The notes beneath the pieces were generated by a model. That model saw only the letters and a list, made by a program, of their open reading frames with translations. It ran no database searches and was not told the DNA's origin. This document shows positions 52,930-63,324 of a DNA stretch of 64,000 nt, piece by piece (position 1 is the stretch's first letter; each line of letters begins with the position of its first letter). The DNA lies in the NCBI GenBank assembly GCA_007570785.1, contig ML661900.1, positions 5,228,864 through 5,292,863 on the forward strand. The letters run 5' to 3'. The translations under genes were made by a program, and so were the position numbers. The DNA comes from Antilocapra americana (taxonomy: Eukaryota; Chordata; Mammalia; Artiodactyla; Antilocapridae).

Positions 52930-54070
52930 TTTTTTAAATGAGGGAGGAGGTAAGAAAGAAAGCTCTTCTTTGCAGAAGAATGCTAGCTATAAATGTAGGA
53001 GTAACAGAATTAGAAAATCTTCTAATTTTGCAATCATGAATGTCATAGCTGATTCACACAAGGGTCCGCAATGGCTGCTAAGTCTTTCATTGGTGAAAGA
53101 TTGTTGGGGAAGAAGACAGTCACAGAGTCTCAAAGATGACTTACTAATTACAAAGGGGAACAGGCACTTTTACTGTGAAGAAGATTGGCAGACGCCATCT
53201 TAACCAGGTGATCAAACTCAAACTCACCAATAATGGGACAAATAGACATTGTGGCTTCCCAGTGTGATATACCAGGAGGGGCACAGCATCACCTATGTAG
53301 TATTATTCCTGCCCCCAAATATTTAGCTTGAATCTAGTCAAAAGAAACAATCAGTCAAATGCAAGTTGTGGAGCATTCTATAAACTAAACTGGCCAGGAC
53401 ATTAAAAAATGCCAATATCTAGGACCTCCCTGGGGGTCCTGTGGTTAAGAATCCATTTGCCAATGCATGGGACGTGGGTTCGACCCTTGGTCTGGGAAGA
53501 TCCCACATGCGGCGGGGTAACTAAGCCCACACACCACAACTACTGAAACCTGTGTGCCTGGAGCCTGTACACCCCAACAGGAGATGAGAACGCCACAAAG
53601 GGAACACTACAACCAAGAGCAGATTCCACTCCTCGCAACCAGAGAAGGTCTGCATGCAGCAAAGACCCAGCACAACCATAAATAAGTAAATTGTTCTTAA
53701 TGCCAACATCCCAAAAGACAAAAAAAACCTTGATTGGATTCTGATTCAAGGGGGAAACAATGAGATATCAGGAAACTTAAACAGAGACTCTAGATAATAT
53801 TATTTGGGTCTATATGACATTTCTTGGGTGTGATAGTGTTATTGAGGTTATGCAGGAAAATGCATTTTCTTAGGAAATATGTGCTCCACTGCTTAGAGGT
53901 AAAGTGTTGTGATATCTGAATCTTCAAATAGTTCAAAAAATAAGGAATGATGAATAGATACAGACAGAATCAAAGCAATGTAGCAAATGTTAACAATTGG
54001 TGAATCTCAGGGAAGTTACATGAGTGTCCCTTGTTTTATTCTTTCAACTTTAAAGTTTTCAAGATAAAAA
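52930..54070 (+). mobile_element. Old L1 3'-region copy 1, split by a CHR SINE
   Basis: CACCAATAATGGGACAAATA, GCATCACCTATGTAG, AAAAGAAACAATCAGTCAAA and, past the SINE, GTTATGCAGGAAAATGC belong to an L1M 3' region. It aligns with the second copy at 54120-54880. Confidence 0.65.
53422..53692 (+). mobile_element. CHR-type SINE, long form, inserted in L1
   Basis: GGACCTCCCTGGGGGTCCTG to CAGCACAACCATAAATAAGT. The flanks AATGCCAATATC and AATGCCAACATC look like a target-site duplication. Confidence 0.9.
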
Positions 54071-54119
54071 GCTGGAGGAAAAATATGAATAATATCAGTT
54101 AGGGATGATAACACACTGA

Positions 54120-54880
54120 AAGAATGAGAGAGTTCACTATAACACACAAAAGAAAGGGAGATGGGAAGGAAAAGTTCTAAGACAGAAGGAATGATATAAT
54201 TTTTTAAATCATCATTTTGTAAGCCCTATGTAGAACTGACAGAGGCAAGGATTATCAATGGCTGCTTAAACCACTGGATGAAAGATGGCTGGGGAAGAGG
54301 GGAGACACACAGTCTGAGTGTCACCCCCACCACCACGTTATTTATTAATCACAAGAGAGAAAAGTTACTTCTATAATGAAAGGATCTGGCAGGCCAAGTG
54401 ACCAAACTTCTCAAACCTGCCTGATAATGGGACAAAAGGACATTATGTGCTTCCTGACATGATACACATAGAAGAACACAACATCACCTATGTAGAATTA
54501 CTGCCAAAATGTTTAATCTGAAATTAACTATTATAAAAAAGAATCTGACAAGTCCAGATTGTGGGAAATTCTCCCAGATAAATGTTAATGTCATGAAAGA
54601 CAGAAATTGGTAGAGGGACTCAGGGAGGAAACTTGCAGGAGACTGCAAAATCAAGTACAATAAGTGGTCTTGGATTTTTAAATCGTAGCTATAAAGGACA
54701 TTTTTAGGATAAGTAGAGAAATTTGAATACAGACTGAATAGAAGATATCACTGTTAAGTGTTAAATTTCTTAGGGGTTGTGGTTACATAGGATACTTTTG
54801 TTTTTAGGAGACACATGCTGAAGTATTTAGAAATATTGTGTCTTGTCTGCTACTTACTTTCAAATTGTTCTGCAAAAAAA
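54120..54880 (+). mobile_element. Old L1 3'-region copy 2
   Basis: CCTGATAATGGGACAAAAGG, ACATCACCTATGTAGAATTA and GAAGTATTTAGAAATATTGT parallel copy 1 in the same order and orientation, ending in an A-rich tail at 54874-54886. Confidence 0.65.
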
Positions 54881-54892
54881 AAAAAATCAGGA

Positions 54893-54930
54893 AATTTCCT
54901 GGCGGTCCAGTGGTTAGAACTTATGGCAAT
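54893..54930 (+). mobile_element. CHR-type SINE fragment (head only)
   Basis: AATTTCCTGGCGGTCCAGTG is the first part of a CHR element; the rest is missing. Confidence 0.65.
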
Positions 54931-55191
54931 CATGTCACAATATATACAAATATCATTATGCTATACACCTGAAAGCAATATATGTCAATTACACTTCATA
55001 AAAACAGATAAATATTTTAAGTCAGGGGAAAAATATATAGTTGCATTTGGCTATATATACACACAAAGAATCAAGAATCTCTAGTAGGACATCAATAAAA
55101 AAATAATTGTGGTTCCTGGAAGACAGAGGAACTGCATAGACATGGAGTAGATGGGAGGAATAATTTTTACTATGTGTCTGGTTTTTTTTTT

Positions 55192-55308
55192 TCCTTCTAT
55201 TTTTGGTCACACCATGAGGCACACAGGATCTTCCAGACCAGGGATCAAACCTGTGCCCCCTGCAGTGGAAGCACAATGTCTTAACCAGTGGATGGCCAGG
55301 GAAATCCC
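55192..55308 (-). mobile_element. CHR-type SINE
   Basis: The minus strand starts GGGATTTCCCTGGCCATCCA and passes GTTTGATCCCTGGTCTGGAA. Confidence 0.85.
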
Positions 55309-56639
55309 ATTTACTGTATATCTTTATACCATCAAATCCAAGACATCATCAACTTTTAGATCATTATATTATTTACCAAAAGAAAGAGAAAAAAACCCCA
55401 CCAATTTATAATGATAAGATGCCAAAATTTAAAAGTCACAGACATTAAAATGTTTTCAGAAATATCAAAATGTTTATTTTAGAATTGATGAAATTCAGGA
55501 CAATCTTTTTGAATTACAAATCATGTAAATGTATTACCTGTTTAAAAAAAAAATAAGTGAAAAGTCAAGCAGAAGAGCTGGCAAAGAATGAGCAAGAGCA
55601 ATTGATGAAGCTGGAGGAAAACCAGGAGAGTGTGAAGTCTCCAAAGCCAGGAGTAGAGAGTGGACAAGTGTGGCAGATGCCACCGAGAGGTCCAGCATCA
55701 AAAGAGCTGGACTGAAAAATGTTCAGTACACTCAGCAACAGCAAGTCACCTGTGACCCCAGCAAGAACTACTCTGGGGATGGTAGGAGCTGGGATGAGAG
55801 GTTGAGGGGTGGTAACAGCCAAACTATACATTAATAGTTGAACATGTAAGCTGAGAGGAGGTATAGACAACACTTTGAAGAAGCCTGCCTTGTAAGAGAA
55901 CAGAAATAGGGTACTACCTGGGTGAGACATGAGGTTCAAGGAGGGACTATGGCTCAAGGTTGTTTGTTTAGGATGTTAATAAGCTAGAGATGTGAAAGTT
56001 CCAGGGGAGAGCTGCAATTACAATAGAGACAGAGTGAAACGGGGAGAAGCATGGGGTCCAGTGCAAGGAAGTGGGAAGAAAAACTTGATGCAAGCAGACG
56101 GGGGAGGTCTGAGGCCTTGTGAAGGATAGTGAGAGTCCCACATATCTGCTTCAATTTTCTCTGTAATATGGGAGGGAGGTTTGAGTTGAAAGGGAGAAGG
56201 TAAGAATAGAGGATGTAGCTAAGTCAGTGGGCAATTACAACACAGTCTGAGAAGTGCTCCAGGAGAGTAAGTACACAAAACTGTGGGAACCCAGAGGAGC
56301 ACCTCCCTGGTCCATCCTGGAGGAGCCAGGGAGGGCTTCACAGAGGAGGTGATATCAGAGCTGAATACTGAAAGATGAATAAGAGTTGGCCAGAAAAAGA
56401 AAGAACCAGAAAAACACGTGCAAAGGGAAGGTCAGAACTATAGTGCGACAAATTTAAGGAACAGAAAGAAGCAGAGCACAGATAAAGCCTAAAGTGGAAG
56501 GAGTGAAAAAAAGGCAAAAATAGGGCCAAGAGATGGGAGGGGTCAGTCATCCTGGCCTTAAAGGCCATGAGCAGAATTTGAGCTTTATCCTCTGAGTCTT
56601 GGGAGCCACTGAAGGATTCTATTCTTCTTTTAAAAAAAT

Positions 56640-57100
56640 ATAACCTCAAAGTTTTTTTTAATAAAGTGAAATTATGTTGCTTTTTAGTAACATACATAAA
56701 AATATCTGCAAGTTAAAAAAAAATCAAAGTCCATAAAGTATAAAATACAAGTTTTTCCAAAATCCACCTTCCCAGAGGTCACCCCTTTAACAGTCTGACC
56801 TTTAGGTTTCTGGTTTTTATGTATACATAAGCATATATGTGGAGAAGGAAATGGCAACTCACTCTAGTATTCTTGCCTGTCAAATCCCATGGACAGAGGA
56901 GCCTTGTGGGCTACAGTTCATGAGTTCACAGAGTCGGACACAACTGAACACACACACACAAACACAAGCATGTATGACAAAAATGAGATCATTTTATAAA
57001 TGCTAGTTTATAACCTGTTTTTTTCCACTCAACAATATCTCATGAAAATGTTTCATGTCAATGAATACAGATTATTTCAACCTTTTTAATGACTGGTCAA
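56640..57100 (-). mobile_element. Old L1 fragment with a BovA insertion
   Basis: CCACCTTCCCAGAGGTCACC, TTTATAACCTGTTTTTTTCC and TCATGTCAATGAATACAGAT are reversed L1M 3' features. A BovA SINE sits inside. Confidence 0.5.
56838..56965 (+). mobile_element. BovA SINE monomer
   Basis: GTGGAGAAGGAAATGGCAAC to GAGTCGGACACAACTGAACA, with a short CA tail. Confidence 0.85.
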
Positions 57101-59254
57101 CCAGGTCCACAACGTCCATGGCCACGGAGTTGTCAGTTGTGACATGGGCTGATTCTGGCAATTAGAAGGTCACAGCTTCAGGGAGTGGGGGGGCAGAGGG
57201 CAGTTGCCAAGAAATGAGGGAATATGAGGAGAGGAAGAGGGATAAGTCTAGCAGACTAATTTTTTTAAAGAGTCAGCTGAGACTTTAATATAACACAGAG
57301 AATATTAGTGTCAAGAATGAAATACCATACATTAAAGGATTAATAGCCATCTCTTGATAGTGAGATTATATTATTGTCTTTCTTTTATCTTTATTTTCTA
57401 AAATGTCTACAACAGTCTTATATCACCTTTCTATATCACTATTCACAAAGTCATAGGTTTAAAACAGCAGCAGCTAGAGGAAGACATACAGTTAGATAGG
57501 TTTTTCCAGAAAGGAGACTTGAGCACACTAATAAGCAGGGCAGATGGTATCGTTAAGGAAAAACAGCGGAGATACTAAAGATACAGTAGAGGGGGAAACA
57601 GCTGACAGACACTGATATCTCAGGAGACAGGAAGGGCCCGCATCCATAGCACAGGGTGGGTGTATCAGACTAGGAGCCTTAGGATTCAAGAAGTAGAGAG
57701 ACACAGGGATGGTTCCAACTTCCACATGCACCACTCAACTAACCCTCTACATGAGTAAAGGAGCTTTGGGATAATGGTCCAAGTTTGGACTACTCTTCCC
57801 ATGGAATAGAATGGTCAGCTTATGGGAAGAGGAAAGTGATGACAGTCCCTAGAAGTGATGAAGGGACAGCTGAGGCTGGAGACCCTCCATGGAAGCAGAA
57901 TGAGACTATCCTGGTATGTGATAGCCACCAGAAGTTTTCCACATTCTTAGTGTAGAATCCAGAACTGGGGGAATTGGGGAGGGGGGCAGTGGTCTGCTCT
58001 GGGGTGGGACACACAGGCCAATGGCATGGTCACTGAGGGCAAGAGCTGGTTAAAATCCAGGACCATGGAGTCCAGGAAGGACATGGTAGGTACCATGCTC
58101 ATGAGATAGAGAAAATGGAAGTGTCAGAGAACTTGAGGTCTCCTTGAGGTCCCAAGGTAGGTAAAGCAAAACATTGGACTGTGGTCAGAGAATAATACTG
58201 GTGTTTAAGGTTTGGGAGGTGGCCACATGCCAATGATGACCAGACTCAGGTGTAGCCGGCAGAAGGAGTGGCTGAAAGAGGTATCGCCTCGCATGAGACA
58301 ATGGGATGTGGAATGGGAGTCTGCGGTCCAACACTAATGTCCTCCAGGAAAACAAAGAAAAGAGGCAGAGGGAGAGGCGGGCAACAACTAGATTGTAGGA
58401 GCCTCAAGGGAGGAGGCTGTAACCCTGGCTCCAACCTGACCCCCATCTGGTCCCAGGCTTTCTCCCAATGGTGTTACAGAGAAGTCAGTGTAGCAAAGTA
58501 CTGATGGTGGGAAAGCCAGCAGTCAGGGCCAGAGCACAGGGCAAGGCTGCCTTGTTTGTACATTGTTAGCCCAGAAAGAATTTAGGCTTGGGAGGGCTAC
58601 AGAAGGCTGAGGTCACAAGAATGGAAGGTTCTAGGATCCTCTGCTCTTCTGTCAGGGGAAAGCCTTTATCCCTGTGCAGGGAGAGAGGGGAGCAGCAATG
58701 ACCTGCCTCTGCGAACCAAAGCTCCGAAACTGCACAAGGAGAGAAGTAGCAATTCCTCAACTGAGAGTCTTCCATAATGTTGGGAGGCACTGGGAGTGCT
58801 ACATATCCCCCTAAAGATGCAGGCCTAAGGGAGCACCTCCTTAGTTATCAGTAAGATAGCAAAGACTAAGTGAATTTTGTTCAAAAGACAGACTATAATT
58901 TATTTCATTTCTAATTGTGAAGTTGGAGGGACAGAAGGTCTGACAGTAAAAAGAGTGAGGTCCATGGCAAAAAGAAGGGAGTCAAGTCTGGCCTCAGATC
59001 AGGACAGAGACCTGTGGTTTGTTCCAGGGCTCCCTACTCACCAGCATGAGCCCCATGCTTGGCATAGAAATGGTCATTTTCTTCCTGCCCACCCAGAGCT
59101 TATCTGCTAAGATGGAAGCTTCCCCCTCCTGCTCTACCTCTGGTCTCCTTACCCCACACCCAATCCCATATCCCCAACCCTGATGTCCCAGAACTGTGAC
59201 TCTTTCTCAGAAAACACTACTCTCCTGGCATTGCTCACACTGTCCTGTGATGAC

Positions 59255-59452
59255 TCTCCAGTTGCTGAGTCGCTAAGTTGTGTCTGACTCTTCGGGACCA
59301 CATAGACTACAGCACTCCAGGCTTCCCTGTCCTTCACTATCTCCCGGAGTTTGCTCAGACTCATGTCTACTGGGTCTGTGATGCCATCCAACCATCTCTT
59401 CCTCTGTTGCCCCCTTCTCCTCCTGCCCTTAATCTTTCCCAGCATCAGGGTT
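59255..59452 (-). mobile_element. BovB LINE 3' fragment flanked by a 60-bp direct repeat
   Basis: TTGCTGAGTCGCTAAGTTGT to TTTCCCAGCATCAGGGT is the reversed BovB 3' end. About 60 bp of unrelated sequence is present on both sides (from 59199 and from 59455). Confidence 0.88.
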
Positions 59453-61388
59453 TGAATCTTTCTCAGAAAACACTACTCTTCCAGCATGGCTATCGCTGTG
59501 ATGATTCTCTAGTAGCCCCTACTGATCTTGTGCCTGGCAGTCAAGGCCTTGTGTCAATCAGCTACAAAGCTCCCACCCACCACCTTCTGCTTCTCCTCCA
59601 CACACAGACCCACTTCCCAGCTTCATGCTGATCATATCGAGCCATCCCATCTGCTTCCACTGACCCTAAACCAGAGCCCTGCCAATTCCTCTCAGTCCTA
59701 CTATTTTTCTCATATCCCACTTCTCCTGGAAGCCCTTCTAGACATCCCTGCTGTGCCTCCCGCTATTTATATTCTGAACCAGTTATTGGGCAGTGAATGC
59801 TCACTCATTCTCATCCAATCTCTTCTTGGTTCCATCATGGATGGGGCTTCCAGGAGGGACTCAGCATAGAACAGAGCACAGAGAACAAGGTCAATCACGT
59901 TATTGCTTAAGATGTGGACACAGATCAGAGGAGCTTGGAACCTTCCATTCTTGTGACTTCAGCTTCCTGTAGCCCTCCCTAGCCCAGGGGTGGGAGTGGA
60001 GCAACGGATGCCCTCCCCACAATCAGGTTAAGCCCACAGTTTCATGAACCCTGCTGTACCTCACTTCCTCCAGGAAACCTTCAGAAACTCCAGGCTGTCA
60101 GCAAGATAGGAAGTGCAGCCTGCAGAGGAACAGCCTGGGGGATGGGGGCAGGGACAGGAAGAGGAAGGCAGAGGGAGAGGGGAGAAAAGGAAGAGGGAGA
60201 AAAACTGAGAGGGAAGCTGTAAACTAGAACAAGCAGTTTCCTCAAGGGAGGTCAGTACTTAGTCGTATTATTTCATCCCAAGAGAAACATGCTGGCAAAG
60301 AGATGCCCGGAGAGGGAAATAAATTTGTTCAAAGGTGGCCAGTCAGCCAGAGAAAAAGTTTAAAAAGGAACAGAGCCCAAGGCCCCTATCCAGAGCTCCT
60401 CTCCCAGGATCCTGGTAACTCTCCATGGGTTTGCTAGACCTAAGAAGACCCTCTTTCTGTGGCCCACTGACCAGTCAGTCCTCTCTCAGCAACTCAGGCT
60501 CACCAAACCCAGATCAAATCTCAACTAGAAAGATCTGTGCAGCCCCAAACAAAATCTCTCTGCAAGAACCATTCCCCTCTTTCAGAGGCCTGCCCCTTGG
60601 AGACAGAACAGTTGGGGAATAGGCTACAAAATTTTCCAGACTTCCCTACCCCACGGGGTCAGTCACACAGCTGGGCTCACAGGCCAGGCTCCCCAATAGC
60701 TATGCTTGGTTCCCCTCCCCACCCCCGGGCCTTAGTCCAGACCATTTCCTGAAGTGCCCTTTGTTACCTTTCTTCTCATCCAAATCTCACCTCCTCCAAG
60801 AGGAGGCTCTTGTTCACTGGCTCTTGTCTCCCTTTCTCCTTGTGCTCCTGGTGTCCACAGGAGAGTCTGCCTGGCCCTCCCTAAACTCCCCATCCTGGAT
60901 CTGGGGCATTACCGGTTTGAGCTGCCTGAGATAGCAAATTCTCTGTCCAAGACTCTACTTTGTTCCCCCAACCTCTAGACTGGGGGCTCCCAGAGGCAGG
61001 GGCCGAGATGGGTTCCCAAGTATCTCCCCCATCCTCGTGACCGACCCCTGTCAGCGTCACAGTGAGCTTCATCTGGGCCCTCAACTTACCACCCCGAAGC
61101 CCCGTTGGACCCCAGGCTCAAACCAATACACCCATCCCCGAAAACCGGGAGGCGGCTCAGACCAGCGGTCCAAAGGCCCGCCGCCTCGGTTAGGCGGGGG
61201 CTGGGGAGCACAACTGCTTCCCCTGCAGATGCCTCTTGTCAGGAAGGACCCCCAAAGAGGCCACAGTCACCCCGCCTCCAGGCGCCCCCCTCCCGGGTCG
61301 CGTGCGCCAGGAGGAGGGCCCCAGGAGGAGGACTGTTTGCTGGGAACGCCAGGTGGGCCCAAGGCCCAGGTTCCAGAATCCAGGGATC

Positions 61389-61396
61389 TGACGTCA
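61389..61396. promoter_or_regulatory. Full CRE palindrome TGACGTCA
   Basis: A perfect eight-base cAMP-response element, about 240 bp into SCAMP5 intron 1 and still at the edge of the CpG island. CREs close to promoters of brain-expressed genes are often bound by CREB/ATF proteins. Binding here is inference. Confidence 0.5.
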
Positions 61397-61432
61397 CCCA
61401 AGACCTGGGTTCCCTCTGCGGGAGCCGGGAAT

Positions 61433-61463
61433 GGGGATGGTGGGGGCTGGGGGAGGCGTGGGG
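61433..61463 (+). other. G-quadruplex motif near the SCAMP5 promoter
   Basis: Four runs of four to five G on the plus strand (61433-36, 61442-46, 61449-53, 61460-63) with loops of 5, 2 and 6. This is the template strand for SCAMP5. Confidence 0.7.
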
Positions 61464-61632
61464 CACCCAGGCCTAACAGGGAAGGTCACCTCGACTCTTC
61501 ACCTCTCCAGCTCGACCTGCATCCAAAGGTGAAGCGTAGCAGGTACAAACCTGGAGATGAGGTGACCCTCTTTCCACCTACGCCCAATCTCCCTGCAAAG
61601 CCCTTCTCTGGGCCCTTGGGCCCGGGACTCAC

Positions 61633-61800
61633 CTGCTGTCGTTCGGCTGCGGAAAGGCCACCACGCCGCTCTGCACCCAGCGATGCGGCTCGGAGACGGC
61701 CGCGAGCCGCTCCGGGGCTGGAGATGGGGTGCGCGCGCGCTCGCGCACGCGCGCGCCTCGGGCCAGTTCCTCGCGCTCCAGCGCCACCTCTGCCGGCAGC
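61633..61800 (-). other. SCAMP5: SCAMP5 exon 1 (5' UTR); start approximate
   Basis: A splice donor (CAG, then GTGAGT) ends an exon at 61633 inside the CpG island. This fits a non-coding first exon joined to the ATG-bearing exon 2. The transcription start is not visible. I place it between about 61.72 and 61.82 kb, downstream of the TCTCGCGAGA motifs. The donor is well supported; the upstream limit is a guess. Confidence 0.6.
61731..61756. repeat. Alternating GC tract with Z-DNA potential
   Basis: Twenty-six bases of almost perfect purine-pyrimidine alternation, nearly all GC steps, inside the SCAMP5 promoter or exon 1. Such tracts can flip to Z-DNA under negative supercoiling. Confidence 0.7.
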
Positions 61801-61806
61801 AGCTGC

Positions 61807-61816
61807 TCTCGCGAGA
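61807..61816. promoter_or_regulatory. TCTCGCGAGA palindrome (BANP / Kaiso-type element)
   Basis: A perfect copy of the CpG-island promoter palindrome TCTCGCGAGA. A nine-of-ten copy (ACTCGCGAGA) lies at 61849-61858. Such elements usually sit within about 100 bp upstream of the transcription start, which helps place the SCAMP5 start below 61.81 kb. Confidence 0.7.
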
Positions 61817-62199
61817 TTCCCGAGCTTCAACTGGGCCGCGGCTCCTGCACTCGCGAGAAGGAAGGGCTGGCCGCCGCTGCACCTTGCAGGAGCTGTCCGA
61901 GGTGCTAAGTTCCAGACTCTGGGCCGGAGCAGGGGGTGGGCAGGCACTACGCGGACAGGAGCAAGTCGAGAACGTCCAGGAAGAGACCCAGAAATGGGAG
62001 TCTGGTACCAACAATCAGAGCCTCAGCTTCCAAATCTGTAAACTGGGAGTATAACCTCCAGTGCCACTTCCAGGAGCCTCTGGGTGTACCAGAAAGGAAG
62101 AGCGAGAGGGAGCTTCCTAAGCAGGAGACTGACGAAAGTCCTTCGGATCCACAGAGCCAAAGTGACAGAGAGGGGATAGAGGATGGAAGATTAGGGATG

Positions 62200-62514
62200 A
62201 AAAAATAGAGTCAGAAATGAGACACAGACAAGGAAACACGAATCCAAAAAACCAGACGTAGACAAGAGAGGAGAGCCATGAGCATAGAGTCATAGAAACA
62301 CGAAGAACAGAGTCATGGAGAGATTAAATTTGGAGAGTAAAAAAAGACAAGGAAAGATAAAGAAGAGAGCATGATGAAGTGAGAAAGAAATAAGAAATAG
62401 GGACAGACAAGCCACATAAAGAATAGAAAGGGAGAGGCTTAGAAAGAAAGACAGAAAAAGAAAGAAAGCAAAAAAGAGAAACGGAGAGAGAAAGAAAATA
62501 AGAAAGAGACTATG
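62200..62514 (+). repeat. Polypurine (GA/AAAG-rich) tract
   Basis: About 300 bp that is mostly A and G on the plus strand, with AGAAAG and AGAGA motifs, densest at 62390-62512. It ends where a CHR SINE begins. Confidence 0.85.
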
Positions 62515-62660
62515 GGTTTTCCTGGTGGCCCAGTGGTTAAGACTCTGTTTGCCCAATGCAGGGGGCCCGGGCTTGATCCCTGGTTAGGTAACTAGATCCC
62601 CCATTCCGAGACTAAGACCTGGTACAGCCAAATAAATAAATATTTTAAATATATATTTTT
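62515..62660 (+). mobile_element. CHR-type SINE
   Basis: TTTTCCTGGTGGCCCAGTGG, GGGCTTGATCCCTGGTTAGG and GTACAGCCAAATAAATAAAT. Confidence 0.9.
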
Positions 62661-63324
62661 AAAAATGAAGAAAGAGGCTGATATGCAGAGATGAACACTG
62701 AAAGTGAGTAGAGACTAGGGTAAATGTTTTAAAACCCATAATCAATGAGAGTTGCCAGAGACCCACTTGGAAAGATGAGGCTGGGAGTGAAAGACAGACA
62801 GACTTTCATTGTGAGTGATGTTTTCATATGCAAACCTCCTGTAGGATATCTACAATCAGGACCACCCTCTATCCTACCAGCCAATAAATAGCTCCTGCCC
62901 TTCATGGTGCCCTCCACCCACACCATCCTCGGCCTAGAAGGGGACCTCAGTGGGTGGGAGACACTGTGGGGATTCTTTGCCCAGAATAAGGGCCCATTGT
63001 ATGGTCTCAGCCTGCTGGGAGTGGGGCATCATTCCCACAGCTGGGTTAGAAAAGGGGTGGGAGTGAAGAAAGGCAGACAGGAGTTACTGTAGGAGAGGCA
63101 AGAAAAGGGAGGGAGCCTCAGAGGCTATGGTGTATTGAGCAGGATGCATAATCTATGCAGGACAGAGGAGTCATGGGCTACAGAGCAAGACAAGGAGATT
63201 CTGCTTTTGATCCTGCCCCTGGTTCACTCTCACAATCATTGCCCTCTACCTTGCTATAAGACAAACTTTAACTGATTTATAGAGTTGTGAGAGGACCCAA
63301 TGAAATGATAAATGTGACTCTGAG
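62661..63324. other. Upstream flank, nothing recognised
   Basis: No exon or named repeat. RPP25, expected somewhere upstream of SCAMP5 from human synteny, is not seen here. Confidence 0.4.

Larger units (their letters stand above)
49093..61632 (-). other. SCAMP5 intron 1
   Basis: 12.5 kb, GTGAGT to TTCCAG. Repeat-dense between 50.2 and 57.1 kb: CHR SINEs, BovB and BovA pieces and several old L1 3' ends, some nested. 49.1-50.2, 55.4-56.8, 57.1-59.2 and 59.5-61.1 kb show nothing I recognise, apart from a purine-rich tract near 60130-60210. The promoter-proximal end carries a CRE and a G-quadruplex motif. Confidence 0.75.
61130..61950. promoter_or_regulatory. SCAMP5 CpG-island promoter
   Basis: Strongly CpG-rich sequence around the first-exon donor, densest at 61.62-61.87 kb. 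It contains the GC alternating tract, two TCTCGCGAGA-type motifs and GC boxes. A long plus-strand open frame here reflects GC richness, not a gene. Confidence 0.8.

Noticed and set aside
61037..62041. A 334-codon open frame on the plus strand across the CpG island
   Set aside because: It is antisense to SCAMP5 exon 1, rich in Arg, Pro and Gly as expected of translated GC-rich promoter DNA, and has no recognised domain. Stop codons are rare there only because of base composition.
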